Below are positions 26,407 to 34,380 of a stretch of 64,000 bases of DNA, piece after piece. The stretch is from positions 1 to 64,000 of the IMG/VR virus record IMGVR_UViG_3300050821_001948; one strand, 5' to 3'. How positions within the stretch are numbered: position 1 is the stretch's first letter; every line of letters starts with the position of its first letter. Both the position numbers and the translations under genes were made by a program. Below the pieces are notes generated by a model. The model was given only the letters and a program-made list of their open reading frames with translations, was not told where the DNA came from and ran no database searches. Origin of the DNA: a virus.

Positions 26407-26627
26407 AGTCCCAGCGCCTCAAAGAAGAGAGTGATATCTTCATAGGCTTCTGATCCAGGGTAGTAAGGATCAGCGTACCCACCCACTATTGAATGAGCCT
26501 TCTCGGGAAACAGCACGGAAGCAACATTCCATAGAGCCTGTCCCTTACGTACGTCAGCCCCGCGATCGTTTGCCCGAGCTAACCGCAGTAGCTTCTCACG
26601 GTCAATATCTACAGTAAGTGGTGGCAT
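26403..26627 (-). CDS. Small paralogous phage protein (RxGQA family copy 2)
   Basis: 74 residues. Same core as the gene at 25105: VRKGQALWNVASVL, then DPYY and ITLFFEALGL. An AGGAG ribosome-binding site precedes the ATG, after a 35-base gap from the guaB-like gene. Function unknown. Confidence 0.65.
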   Translation of the reverse strand: MPPLTVDIDREKLLRLARANDRGADVRKGQALWNVASVLFPEKAHSIVGGYADPYYPGSEAYEDITLFFEALGL

Positions 26628-26662
26628 AGTTTCTCCTGGTTGACGGTTATAGTATTTACAGG

Positions 26663-27676
26663 TTACGCGCCGTGCGGGTGACTTTCCTGCATTCCAGCAT
26701 TGGTAATTTTGGTGTAGTAAGCTTTGCGGTGTAAGTCACTCAGGTTATCACAGCCAGAATAGGAGCAGCCGCTACGAATACCGGCCATCATGTCATCGAT
26801 GACACCTCTGACGGAACCCTTGTGTAACACTCTGGTACTGACGCCCTCCTCGCCACCTACGCTGCCGCGCCATTCCATCTGGGCATCCTTGCTAGCCATC
26901 CCTCGATAGATCTTGAATCCGAAGACGTCGGTATCGCCGGGCGTCTCGGTAGTTCCGGATAGGTAGGAGCCAAGCATGATGGCATCTGCGCCGAAAGCGA
27001 AAGCCTTGACGGCATCCCCGCTGTTTCTGATACCGCCATCAGCAACAACGGTCGCAGTTCTTCCGGAGGTCGGGATGGACTTCAAAGATTCAAGAAGCGG
27101 AATACCATGGCCGGTCTGGATTCTGGTGGTACAGACGCTACCACTTCCCACACCCACTCGCACAGAGTTTGCCCCAGCATCGGCAAGTCGTTGGTATCCT
27201 TCTCTTGTTGCTACATTGCCTGCCATGACATGGATTCCAGGTAGGCGATCTCTAATCACCTTCACCGCATCTACTGTGTGCTGATGGTCTCCATGTGCTA
27301 CGTCAACGAGGATGACACTGCCACCACATTCGGCAATGGCATAAGCTCTGTCAAGGTAGTCTCCAGTGGCTCCTACGGCTGCACCGAATCTAACATTGGA
27401 ATCTATTTTCTGGAGCTGAGTAACCAGGGCTTCGATTGTCATGTATCGGTGGACAATTCCCAGACCACCCGCTGCTCCCATGGCTTCTGCCATTTCCCAT
27501 TCGCAAACGGTATCCATGGGGGATGCGATAATGGGCGTCTTCAGAGTAAGAAGGTGGGCTGGTCCTAGCGACATCCGAGTGTTAATGACCGACCTGGATT
27601 TAACCGTGCTGAATCTCGGCACCAGCATAATGTCATCGAATGCCAGGCTTTCTTCTGGCTGATACAAGTACGGCAT
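26663..27676 (-). CDS. IMP dehydrogenase / GMP reductase family enzyme
   Basis: 337 residues, a single TIM barrel without the CBS pair of standard IMP dehydrogenase. The catalytic loop GVGSGSVCTTR has the nucleophile Cys182. The NAD/IMP-binding motifs GGIRNSGDAVKAFAFGAD and AGNVATREG are intact. The flap (YRGMASKDAQM... EGVSTRV) and the segment AGIRSGCSYSG lean towards GMP reductase, whereas QESHPHG resembles IMP dehydrogenase tails. It interconverts IMP and GMP/XMP. Which direction applies is not settled by sequence reading. Confidence 0.82.
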   Translation of the reverse strand: MPYLYQPEESLAFDDIMLVPRFSTVKSRSVINTRMSLGPAHLLTLKTPIIASPMDTVCEWEMAEAMGAAGGLGIVHRYMTIEALVTQLQKIDSNVRFGAAVGATGDYLDRAYAIAECGGSVILVDVAHGDHQHTVDAVKVIRDRLPGIHVMAGNVATREGYQRLADAGANSVRVGVGSGSVCTTRIQTGHGIPLLESLKSIPTSGRTATVVADGGIRNSGDAVKAFAFGADAIMLGSYLSGTTETPGDTDVFGFKIYRGMASKDAQMEWRGSVGGEEGVSTRVLHKGSVRGVIDDMMAGIRSGCSYSGCDNLSDLHRKAYYTKITNAGMQESHPHGA

Positions 27677-27964
27677 CTAGACCGCCTGCTTTATGTGCTG
27701 CCAGGTGCCGTCTTCTTGGCGCTCCCATTTACGTCTACGGTTGATATTCATCTTACGAGCGATGGCGCACTCTAAGTCATCGAGTGTCCAGCCTCTATAA
27801 AAGGCGGCTCCATACAGACAAATCAGAATGTCCGCAGCTTCCTCAAGTGTGGGGTTTTCGGAAAACTCCACGGCTTCTTTAGCAACCTTTAGGTGCGCAG
27901 TCTCTGTCATGTCCATATCATGCGCCCATAGGGCAGAGAAGTGGAGTTGGCTCTCTAGGCTCAT
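27677..27964 (-). CDS. MazG-like protein
   Basis: 95 residues. KVAKEAVEFSENPTLEEAADILICLYGAAFYRGW has the helical ExxE...ExxD pattern of the small MazG-like pyrophosphohydrolases, and the C-terminal KMNINRRRKWER is usual for them. It lies one base upstream of the guaB-like gene, so the two may act together on purine nucleotides. It is the second MazG-type gene in the window. Confidence 0.75.
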   Translation of the reverse strand: MSLESQLHFSALWAHDMDMTETAHLKVAKEAVEFSENPTLEEAADILICLYGAAFYRGWTLDDLECAIARKMNINRRRKWERQEDGTWQHIKQAV

Positions 27965-27968
27965 GGTT

Positions 27969-28079
27969 CTAGTATGTCACACTAGCGGTCAGAACGGCAG
28001 CAGCTAGCCAGTATATGGCGTGTCGCCAGTCATGTGAGCCTGCGTAGATTCCAGCGGAGATGAGGCTCAGCCCAATCAT
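27969..28079 (-). CDS. Tiny membrane protein
   Basis: 36 residues from the ATG at 28079; a TTG at 28106 is possible. Two hydrophobic stretches (IGLSLISAGIYAG and IYWLAAAVLTASV) flank a short polar turn. No clear ribosome-binding site, so the start is unsure. Confidence 0.45.
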   Translation of the reverse strand: MIGLSLISAGIYAGSHDWRHAIYWLAAAVLTASVTY

Positions 28080-28095
28080 GATGGAGGGGAAGAGT

Positions 28096-28284
28096 TTAGT
28101 AATCAAGGAGGGACTTATCCAAGAATGTGACGTTTCCGTGCATGAGATCAATGTGTCCAACCCATTGATCCTCGTCAAAGATGATGAGGTATCCAGTGTT
28201 CTGATATTCCAGGATGGAGTCAGGGAAGTAGGCGCCGATCTTTTGGGCCGCTTCAGCTAGGTCGCGCCAGTTCATAACACTCAT
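28096..28284 (-). CDS. Unknown small protein
   Basis: 62 residues, coupled to the upstream tiny gene by TGATG. Mixed alpha/beta, with FDEDQWVGHIDLMHGNVTF near the end. Unrecognised. Confidence 0.55.
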   Translation of the reverse strand: MSVMNWRDLAEAAQKIGAYFPDSILEYQNTGYLIIFDEDQWVGHIDLMHGNVTFLDKSLLDY

Positions 28285-28433
28285 CAGAACATCTCAATCG
28301 TGACGGTATTATTCGGCCTGTCATACCATGCGGCAGCCGCATCTGCTACTTCAAGTTCATTGTTCCAGATGATTTCAACATTAGCATCATCGGGAACTGT
28401 TTCCAGTAGTTCACGCAGTAGTCCAGCGGTCAC
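28284..28433 (-). CDS. Unknown small protein
   Basis: 49 residues. The GTG start shares GTGA with the upstream stop and its own TGA overlaps the next ATG. The opening LLRELLETVPDDANVEIIW resembles the gene at 32051 (DLKEALKNIPDNAQVKMFV), so both belong to one small alpha/beta phage family. Confidence 0.6.
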   Translation of the reverse strand: MTAGLLRELLETVPDDANVEIIWNNELEVADAAAAWYDRPNNTVTIEMF

Positions 28434-28738
28434 AGCGTTCCCTCCAACGCGGAAGCAAAGTCCATCAGTGGCCCAACATCCGTCAGACCTAGATCATACC
28501 AGTCCCTAGCCTGCTCGCGGGCTATCTGGATGATCTCCAGGATAGCTAACTCAGCTACTGCTCGTGTTTCACCCTCGGCTGGCATGACTTCCATGAGAGT
28601 GGTTGTCAAACGGTCCAGGATCTCCGGGCTTACGGCGCCTACTGGGACCACCACTTTCACGTTGGGCTTTCCTCTACAGATTCCATCTTCATCACGGTCA
28701 TGACCGCATTCGGTGAAGCGGTGGTCACAGGCGCTCAC
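28430..28738 (-). CDS. Unknown protein
   Basis: 102 residues. Starts with a possible zinc site (CDHRF...CGHD...C), then a long helical stretch (LDRLTTTLMEVMPAEG... AREQARDWYD). ATGA link upstream. Unrecognised. Confidence 0.6.
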   Translation of the reverse strand: MSACDHRFTECGHDRDEDGICRGKPNVKVVVPVGAVSPEILDRLTTTLMEVMPAEGETRAVAELAILEIIQIAREQARDWYDLGLTDVGPLMDFASALEGTL

Positions 28739-28923
28739 TGGCCTTCCCAGCGATAGGATTTAATGTTGACTACCGGGAAGCTACGCACATCCGAGTACGG
28801 ACCATAGTTGGAGTACGTGCGTATAGTCAGAACACCATCATGTAGTGTTGTCTCGGTACCACCAACGCGCTCCGTTGAACCGTCCATGAATTCAATTACC
28901 AGGAACTTGTAATAGCTACTCAT
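28735..28923 (-). CDS. Unknown small beta-rich protein
   Basis: 62 residues from the ATG at 28923 (ATGAGTAG overlap). Short strands with Tyr and Thr dominate. Unrecognised. Confidence 0.55.
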   Translation of the reverse strand: MSSYYKFLVIEFMDGSTERVGGTETTLHDGVLTIRTYSNYGPYSDVRSFPVVNIKSYRWEGQ

Positions 28924-29134
28924 AAAGACTCCCCGCCTGTCCTGAATCGTTACTTCCACTGCATTCGTTCTCATGGTTTGCGGCGCCGGGGCATCGCTTA
29001 TTACCACAGTTCGGGCATAGTGACATGCGGTTTCGAAATATCATATCCGTACCGGGGAAGGGTTTCCATGTCTTCGAGTCACAAGCATAGCATGGACAGC
29101 CGGGATAGAACTCAGCGGGATACGGGGCGGTCAC
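28916..29134 (-). CDS. Zinc-ribbon protein
   Basis: 72 residues. CPCYAC near 13-18, then CPNCGNKRC near 40-48, give two Cys pairs of a zinc ribbon. GTG start sharing GTGA with the upstream gene. Confidence 0.6.
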   Translation of the reverse strand: MTAPYPAEFYPGCPCYACDSKTWKPFPGTDMIFRNRMSLCPNCGNKRCPGAANHENECSGSNDSGQAGSLYE

Positions 29135-29292
29135 ATATCCTCCATCGGGTCCTGGTAGACGAGCTTGCCGTCGATGACAAAATATCTCACGTCATCGAAT
29201 GGTCCGCCTTGGAACAGAATACCACCTAGAACGTCGATGTTATCGGCCAGTTCAATGTCGCGACCATCTAGCGGACCACCAATGGCGATCAC
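29131..29292 (-). CDS. Unknown small acidic protein
   Basis: 53 residues found in an otherwise empty gap. GTGA junctions at both ends. Acidic, with hydrophobic strands (VLGGILFQGG, YFVIDGKLVY). Unrecognised. Confidence 0.55.
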   Translation of the reverse strand: MIAIGGPLDGRDIELADNIDVLGGILFQGGPFDDVRYFVIDGKLVYQDPMEDM

Positions 29293-29462
29293 TTGATATC
29301 CCAAGTCTTGATACCCGTTAATTCTTGAACCGCATTGATCAATGCGACATCAGTATTGTTAGCCCAAATGTTAGGCGAGTCCTCTATATCTTCAACCCAC
29401 TCAATGGCAGCCTCAATAACCTTAGCTTCAGAGGTGCCCATCATGACACCGCGCACACTCAT
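29289..29462 (-). CDS. Unknown small protein
   Basis: 57 residues. Its ATG overlaps the ligase stop (ATGA) and its stop overlaps the next GTG. Helical and acidic. Unrecognised. Confidence 0.58.
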   Translation of the reverse strand: MSVRGVMMGTSEAKVIEAAIEWVEDIEDSPNIWANNTDVALINAVQELTGIKTWDIK

Positions 29463-30403
29463 AGTCGAGTGATTCCTTCAAGCTGATCAGTTCCACAGGC
29501 CATCATGTCAATGTCGCCCCGAAGTCTAATGAACACAGGAAAGCGGAGTTCACCACTAGGCTGAATGTCTTGGCAGGTTATCTCCATAACCAGTGGCTCA
29601 CCGGCTTCCATGCGCGTCTTGATCTCATTCAGTTCTGAGTCATCAAATCCGCTGCCACACTCTCCGAGCGGGATGATTTTGCCATCACCAATGAGTCCAA
29701 TTTTGATGGCGCCAAAGGTGGCTTCGCGGTAACCTTCCCCTTTGGTTAACCCGTAACCTAGAACTGTAATAGTCCATTGCCTTTTTATCTTGACCCAATC
29801 CCGCGATCGCCCAGCATTGTAGCGACTGGTTACCTTCTTGACAATCAGTCCTTCCCACTCGGCGTCTATGGCGGTATCCCACATGGATTGGATATCAGTG
29901 CTAGCACGTACCACATCAAGCGTATTTGAGCGCCATGTCTTAGATAAACCAAGTAGGGTGGCTCTACGATACGAGTAGGCAAGGTCTCGGATGTCTGTGT
30001 CATACTTCACTAGACAGTCGAAAGCTACATAGGTGGCTGGATGTGCCTTACTTAGTGCTTCAACCTGGCGAGTATTCTGTTGAGCATCACGGATATGAGT
30101 GTTGATGAAGTCGTCATTTCCATCCTTGTCTTGGCAGATGATCTCGCCGTCGAGGGTGTAGTGTCCGCGCGGGTACGCCTGCTTGAGGGCGGCTACAACC
30201 TCCGGGTAACGGAACCCTATTGCAGTATTACGCCGGTTGATGAGGGTAACTTCGCCATCTTCGACGTGTGCGAGGCACCGAATACCGTCGAGCTTAGCTT
30301 CTGCAATCCACTTGTTCTGGCCATGGAGGATCTTAACGGCCTCATTCACGTCAGCATGGACCAGCTTAGATGCGGATGCTAGCATCGGCTTCTGGTCAAT
30401 CAT
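29459..30403 (-). CDS. ATP-dependent DNA ligase
   Basis: 314 residues. Motif I AKLDGIR places the adenylated Lys at 37. Further nucleotidyltransferase motifs are YTLDGEII (III), EGLIVKK (IV) and DWVKIKRQW (V), followed by a small OB domain. It seals nicks during replication and repair. Together with the Ku-like protein at 46031 it could also form a two-component end-joining route, as in bacterial Ku-LigD systems, although it lacks polymerase and nuclease domains. Confidence 0.9.
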   Translation of the reverse strand: MIDQKPMLASASKLVHADVNEAVKILHGQNKWIAEAKLDGIRCLAHVEDGEVTLINRRNTAIGFRYPEVVAALKQAYPRGHYTLDGEIICQDKDGNDDFINTHIRDAQQNTRQVEALSKAHPATYVAFDCLVKYDTDIRDLAYSYRRATLLGLSKTWRSNTLDVVRASTDIQSMWDTAIDAEWEGLIVKKVTSRYNAGRSRDWVKIKRQWTITVLGYGLTKGEGYREATFGAIKIGLIGDGKIIPLGECGSGFDDSELNEIKTRMEAGEPLVMEITCQDIQPSGELRFPVFIRLRGDIDMMACGTDQLEGITRL

Positions 30404-30584
30404 TTCTGGTCACCGCCCACAGGATAAGGAACACGGCGCTAGCAATAACCCAAAAGCATCCGCAGATGATTGTTCCGTAATCTCTAGTAGCGATCCCACT
30501 AATGGTGAAGATGAGACTGAGAACGGCGTATGTAGTCGCCCAGTATAGGGCTATTAGGCTACCGCTCCTCTTCTGGTTAGTCAT
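30396..30584 (-). CDS. Small two-span membrane protein
   Basis: 62 residues with two hydrophobic helices (about 10-30 and 37-57). The basic start TNQKRSG suggests the N-terminus stays inside. Overlaps the ligase start by 8 bases. Role unknown. Confidence 0.6.
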   Translation of the reverse strand: MTNQKRSGSLIALYWATTYAVLSLIFTISGIATRDYGTIICGCFWVIASAVFLILWAVTRND

Positions 30585-30744
30585 TTTTGTAGTTGAGGTA
30601 GGAGAAGTAGGAGATGCTCAGATAGATCGCACCTACCAGAAGGGCGGCAACAGGGGTATCAGCCCACCACCAGATGAAGAGCGGGGTGAGGATGAGGTAG
30701 GTGACGGAGATGAGGAGCGCGAGGCGCTGGTATGGCGTCTTCAC
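30577..30744 (-). CDS. Small two-span membrane protein
   Basis: 55 residues, GTG start sharing GTGA with the upstream gene. Hydrophobic segments at about 8-27 (ending FIWWW) and 31-50. It sits next to the 62-residue membrane protein and could pair with it. Unrecognised. Confidence 0.58.
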   Translation of the reverse strand: MKTPYQRLALLISVTYLILTPLFIWWWADTPVAALLVGAIYLSISYFSYLNYKND

Positions 30745-30953
30745 TTCGGCACCCCAAACTCGGTCTCAGGGATTGTATACAGGGCCTCAGCCACTGGCTT
30801 GGACATGATGCCAAGCTGGATCTCGAAGTCGCTTATGGATCTGGTGATCCTCATGAGGATGAACGGAACTCCATCAATGGTCCCAACGACCTTCCCGAGG
30901 GAGTTTTGGTCAAAGACCGGCAGGCTCAGGTCTCGGCGCCGAGAAATTCTCAT
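30741..30953 (-). CDS. Unknown small protein
   Basis: 70 residues, basic N-terminus. The ATG lies 6 bases past the -10 at 30960-30965, so a leaderless mRNA is predicted. Unrecognised. Confidence 0.58.
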   Translation of the reverse strand: MRISRRRDLSLPVFDQNSLGKVVGTIDGVPFILMRITRSISDFEIQLGIMSKPVAEALYTIPETEFGVPK

Positions 30954-30959
30954 GGGGGA

Positions 30960-30988
30960 ATCTTCTCACACCTGGATCAAACTGTCAA
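30960..30988 (-). promoter_or_regulatory. Promoter, leaderless type
   Basis: -35 TTGACA (30983-30988), 17-base spacer, -10 GAAGAT (30960-30965). The ATG of the 70-residue gene follows the -10 by 6 bases. The -35 lies within the coding end of the upstream gene. The -10 is weaker than at the sister promoters. Confidence 0.5.
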
Positions 30989-31157
30989 TGTGTGACCCAT
31001 GATATCCGGCGTGGTCGGCACTGCAGTGCGCGTAGGTGGTCTTCCCAGGCTCCAGGCAGCACACGGGTGCCCAGCACGAGCACCAGGCGTACCAACGGCC
31101 ATCCAGGTTGGACCTATGTGGTTCAGTGGCCGGATGCGGCTTCTGGCAGCTACTCAT
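30966..31157 (-). CDS. Cys/His-rich zinc-binding protein
   Basis: 63 residues. CSCWAPVCC near 26-34 and a His-rich tail (CSADHAGYHGSH) point to a zinc site. The start overlaps the upstream stop by 8 bases. Confidence 0.58.
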   Translation of the reverse strand: MSSCQKPHPATEPHRSNLDGRWYAWCSCWAPVCCLEPGKTTYAHCSADHAGYHGSHIDSLIQV

Positions 31158-31551
31158 CGCCAGGCGCCTTGTTTGCTTGAGCTTGTGTACCTAGCTGCCA
31201 TTGGAAGTAGGGTGACTCACCATTCCCGTGATGCGGAGCGAAAACTCTAACACCATCGTCCTTGAACCATTCACCGACTTCATGCAGAGCCGCCGAACAG
31301 AGGCGCTCGTAGACCCAGCGACGCCAATTCTCGTAGTTGTAGGTGGCTACTGGTACTACAAACTCATGCCGGGTATGACGATCAACCCTGTCTCCAGGTT
31401 CACCCTTGTAGGAGTTCGGGGCGTGAAGGTAGACATACAGGAGGCAATAGTTATTCTCGTCGTCACGACTCAATCGAGCATGACTACCATCGTCATACGT
31501 AAAGTTGTCTAGGAACCGCTGAAGCTCATCCCAGGTTTGTTCATATATCAT
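31150..31551 (-). CDS. Unknown protein
   Basis: 133 residues from the ATG at 31551 (ATGA overlap). Tyr/Trp/His-rich with a helical N-terminus (TWDELQRFLDNFTYDDG). Unrecognised. Confidence 0.6.
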   Translation of the reverse strand: MIYEQTWDELQRFLDNFTYDDGSHARLSRDDENNYCLLYVYLHAPNSYKGEPGDRVDRHTRHEFVVPVATYNYENWRRWVYERLCSAALHEVGEWFKDDGVRVFAPHHGNGESPYFQWQLGTQAQANKAPGDE

Positions 31552-32054
31552 GGCCGTTCCCATTTCACGAATGGCTGGTCAGCTCGGACGTACAGTGGGT
31601 GTCTCGGGTGTCCCATCTTCGTAGTCCCAAGGCAATGAATATTCATTCCCTCATCCACGTCATCTAGAAGCTTAACTACTTCATTGACGCGCTCGTCAGG
31701 GCCGTAGGCACCCCAGGCCGCAACCAGTAGGTCAGCCTCATTTGCGTAGATCTTTAGGATTTCATCATTCTGGGGGCCTACTGGGTCTTCAGCTCTCCAT
31801 AGTTCAGCAGGCTCAGTAGCGCGCAGCCCATAGAGGTTGGCCACAACTAATTCACCAGCGCCAGCATCCTTTGCAAATCTGACACATCGGCGGATAGTTG
31901 GGTCATCTTGGTAAGCTGAAGCGGTCGATGGGTTCAACATAATAAACGTTACATTAAAACCATCCGTGTCCCATGTGCGACGTAGGCCGTAGCGGTACTT
32001 CTGATCTGCGGAGATCCATGCTGATCGTGCCGTCTCGCGCATCACTTCATTCAT
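31548..32054 (-). CDS. DUF1643-family protein
   Basis: 168 residues. The family signature is clear: FIMLNPSTASAYQDDPTIRR near 35-54, VVANLYGLRATEPAEL near 70-85, LVAAWGAYG near 110 and GTTKMGHPRHPLY near the C-terminus. DUF1643 proteins occur in many bacteria and phages. Their activity is not established; the conserved Asn, Asp, Arg and His residues suggest an enzyme. Confidence 0.85.
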   Translation of the reverse strand: MNEVMRETARSAWISADQKYRYGLRRTWDTDGFNVTFIMLNPSTASAYQDDPTIRRCVRFAKDAGAGELVVANLYGLRATEPAELWRAEDPVGPQNDEILKIYANEADLLVAAWGAYGPDERVNEVVKLLDDVDEGMNIHCLGTTKMGHPRHPLYVRADQPFVKWERP

Positions 32055-32236
32055 AACAGATAATCACCTAGGGTTTGGGATTCTAGCCAGAATGTAAGGG
32101 TCATAGTCTCGAAACCGCATCCATCAACCTCGAATTCTTCGATGCCGTAGTAACCATTAGTATCTACGAACATCTTTACTTGGGCGTTATCAGGGATGTT
32201 CTTCAACGCTTCCTTGAGGTCACCAACAGTAAGCAT
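32051..32236 (-). CDS. Unknown small protein
   Basis: 61 residues. Opens TVGDLKEALKNIPDNAQVKMFVD, like the gene at 28284, and ends in a beta-rich segment. ATGA and TAATG junctions. Function unknown. Confidence 0.6.
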   Translation of the reverse strand: MLTVGDLKEALKNIPDNAQVKMFVDTNGYYGIEEFEVDGCGFETMTLTFWLESQTLGDYLL

Positions 32237-32478
32237 TACTGGTTCCCTTCGAGGGCTTCTGCGGCCCGGAGTAATTTTCTTTTCATGAACTTGAACTTCT
32301 TGGCATCAGCCGGATGCTTGGCTTTCTTGGCTAGCTTATCGTAGCATACTGCGGCTTCACGCATATAGGTGGATGCGCTGGAGGTTACTCCGGACATGCT
32401 GTTCCGCAGGCTCCCATCAGATTCCACTCCAGCTAACTTCAACTTCTCCATGGATGGAGCAAATACCTTTGTAGTCAT
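32236..32478 (-). CDS. Unknown basic helical protein
   Basis: 80 residues if it starts at 32478. An ATG at 32397 with GGA upstream would avoid the 62-base overlap with the preceding gene and give 53 residues. The shared C-terminal part is Lys-rich and helical (KLAKKAKHPADAKKFKFMKRK), plausibly nucleic-acid binding. Confidence 0.5.
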   Translation of the reverse strand: MTTKVFAPSMEKLKLAGVESDGSLRNSMSGVTSSASTYMREAAVCYDKLAKKAKHPADAKKFKFMKRKLLRAAEALEGNQ

Positions 32479-32632
32479 ATCCAAGCTCGGGGCAAATTAG
32501 ATAGCCACGTACTGTTGCGGAACTAATAAACCTTCCACACTTAGCACAATGCGTACTCGGGATACTCCAGATTTCAATGTTGGTGTATTCCCGCCCATCG
32601 GAGAAATCTACATTCGCGGCCTCTCGAATCAT
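32417..32632 (-). CDS. Small zinc-ribbon protein
   Basis: 71 residues with CAKCG near 34-38 and two later cysteines (LICPEL, GICSIHGE) spaced as a zinc ribbon. TAATG link upstream. Confidence 0.58.
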   Translation of the reverse strand: MIREAANVDFSDGREYTNIEIWSIPSTHCAKCGRFISSATVRGYLICPELGYDYKGICSIHGEVEVSWSGI

Positions 32633-33123
32633 TATTTACCACGCCATTTGCGTATTGGAATCGGACTCCACCCCTGACGGCGCTTAAGTATTAGTCTCTT
32701 ATCGATTTTAATGGCGGTCTCAACATCGAGCCCAAGGTATTCCGTGGGAAGAACTGATGGTGGTAGACCTTGGTCCACTATCGCGGGCTCAACCGAGTGC
32801 CCACATGGACCCCAGGTGGTACTACTCAACCCTGGGACTTCCAGAATAAGGCTTTCGGGTTCGATGGACTTCTCAATCACCACCATCTCAGCTTCATCCT
32901 CATCTACCCTACGGTTTAATAGCTGGAGGATAATTGGAGGTGGCTCACTGATTACGTGAACACCGACATGCTTGTTGGATAGGGTGCAAAGATAGACGGT
33001 TCCGGAGAATGTACCCTTGTGGTAGAACTTACAGCCCTCACTCCATTCTTGCGGCCAGGTCTCTATGTAGTTGACACCGATCATACTTGGGGAAAAGACC
33101 CACACGGGTGCAAGGCTGGGCAT
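32632..33123 (-). CDS. Unknown protein
   Basis: 163 residues, beta-rich, Pro-containing, with a basic tail (KRRQGWSPIPIRKWRGK). TAATG junctions. Unrecognised. Confidence 0.58.
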   Translation of the reverse strand: MPSLAPVWVFSPSMIGVNYIETWPQEWSEGCKFYHKGTFSGTVYLCTLSNKHVGVHVISEPPPIILQLLNRRVDEDEAEMVVIEKSIEPESLILEVPGLSSTTWGPCGHSVEPAIVDQGLPPSVLPTEYLGLDVETAIKIDKRLILKRRQGWSPIPIRKWRGK

Positions 33124-33470
33124 TACTTCCAGCCATCCCAGAGGTAGTGGAGGATGTTATTCATTTCAGCCTCAAGAACATAGTGACCTACGGACAGACG
33201 GTCTGTGTACTTCATTGCCACTAGGTTCTGTACCGGACTGGGAATTTGGTAGACCTGGAGTGCTGATGGAACGATCGTGAATGTTCCACCCTTAGGGCCT
33301 TTGTGGAATAGCGCAATTAGCCCGAGCCCGTAAATATTAGATAGGGTGTCATCAAAATACATATCATGACTATACCCAGCGACCGCCCCCGGTGCTGGAC
33401 CCTTAGGGGCCTTTGGTAACTCCAAGGCGGGCGTATCCGAACTTGGGTGACCACCCTTGTGGTTAGACAT
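33123..33470 (-). CDS. Unknown protein
   Basis: 115 residues from the ATG at 33470 (ATGTCTAA overlap with the upstream stop). The N-terminus is Pro/Lys-rich and flexible, the rest beta-like. Unrecognised. Confidence 0.58.
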   Translation of the reverse strand: MSNHKGGHPSSDTPALELPKAPKGPAPGAVAGYSHDMYFDDTLSNIYGLGLIALFHKGPKGGTFTIVPSALQVYQIPSPVQNLVAMKYTDRLSVGHYVLEAEMNNILHYLWDGWK

Positions 33471-33717
33471 CTTCCGCCATACTGTCTGGCAGGTCGTTCC
33501 CAACAGGAAGAATCCCATCGCGGAGTGTGTACAACACGGTTCCCTGAATGTGGTTACCTGTATCGACATAGGCAGTCAGGATTGCATCATACCCCAGCTC
33601 ATAGAACTTGTTCATGTCATCTTCGCACAGGCTGTGACGCGGGGCTTTCGCGCCTTGAATGTCGATGGTTCCGGTCAGCACATAGGTGCGGATAACATAC
33701 TTCTTCAGCTCAGCCAT
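33463..33717 (-). CDS. Unknown protein
   Basis: 84 residues from the ATG at 33717. Alpha/beta mix (KKYVIRTYVLTGTIDIQG... MNKFYELGYDAILTAYVD). Unrecognised. Confidence 0.58.
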   Translation of the reverse strand: MAELKKYVIRTYVLTGTIDIQGAKAPRHSLCEDDMNKFYELGYDAILTAYVDTGNHIQGTVLYTLRDGILPVGNDLPDSMAEDV

Positions 33718-33877
33718 TATTTTCCCACGCCTTAATTTCTCTTTCCAGGACGTAACCATTGAAAGCCAACCATGCAATCCAGAACAGGGCTCCGAGAGTA
33801 GTTGTTGATGTCTTGATGAGGTACAGATCAAACACGATGGAAATCAGGATGATAATGATCCAGAAGAGGTGCTTCAT
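33710..33877 (-). CDS. Small two-span membrane protein
   Basis: 55 residues. Hydrophobic segments at about 4-22 (FWIIIILISIVFDLYLI) and 27-45. The start abuts the upstream stop and its own stop overlaps the next gene by 8 bases. Confidence 0.58.
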   Translation of the reverse strand: MKHLFWIIIILISIVFDLYLIKTSTTTLGALFWIAWLAFNGYVLEREIKAWENNG

Positions 33878-34138
33878 CTACCACTCAACGGGTGCTAGTT
33901 CGGAATGGTCATTGAGACCAACTTCAACGGTGTTCCTAGGAGACTCTTTAACGCCGGTCTGAATATTTTCCCACACTAACGGGAAGGGCTTCAAGGTCCG
34001 GATGCGGCCACCAGCGGTCAGCCAGACTGCTAATTCACAATCGTCAGGTACGTTGATAATGGTGCGTAGGGTATCAAAGTCACCCCCAAGATCTTGTCGG
34101 GCACCCTCAACCAGTTCAGTGATATCAACTACGCTCAT
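33878..34138 (-). CDS. Unknown protein
   Basis: 86 residues from the ATG at 34138, two bases after the upstream stop. Acidic, alpha then beta. Unrecognised. Confidence 0.58.
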   Translation of the reverse strand: MSVVDITELVEGARQDLGGDFDTLRTIINVPDDCELAVWLTAGGRIRTLKPFPLVWENIQTGVKESPRNTVEVGLNDHSELAPVEW

Positions 34139-34140
34139 TC

Positions 34141-34380
34141 TTACCACTCATCAACCTCAATGATGTCGACATCACCGATGAGATCAGCGAAACCGTCAAT
34201 TCTTTCCAGGCGGTGGATTCCGCACCAGACACTCATTCTTGCTGCGTCTACCGCGTTACGGTGGTAGTCGCCTTCATAGATTTCAGGGTTACTCTTTCCC
34301 TTCACGCGACAGATGACCCGGAGTTCAACTTCCTCATCCCACTCGATGGGCTCCAACGAGCCTCTATCTTCCTCGGACAT
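34141..34380 (-). CDS. Unknown acidic protein
   Basis: 79 residues from the ATG at 34380 (17-base overlap with the upstream gene). Acidic, with VELRVICRVKGKSN near the middle. Unrecognised. Confidence 0.55.
   Translation of the reverse strand: MSEEDRGSLEPIEWDEEVELRVICRVKGKSNPEIYEGDYHRNAVDAARMSVWCGIHRLERIDGFADLIGDVDIIEVDEW

Noticed and set aside
26976-27284. 102-codon + strand frame over the guaB-like gene
   Set aside because: The opposite strand has intact catalytic motifs, and this frame has no start context.
30080-30548. Overlapping + strand frames across the ligase gene
   Set aside because: Antisense to ligase motifs I-III.
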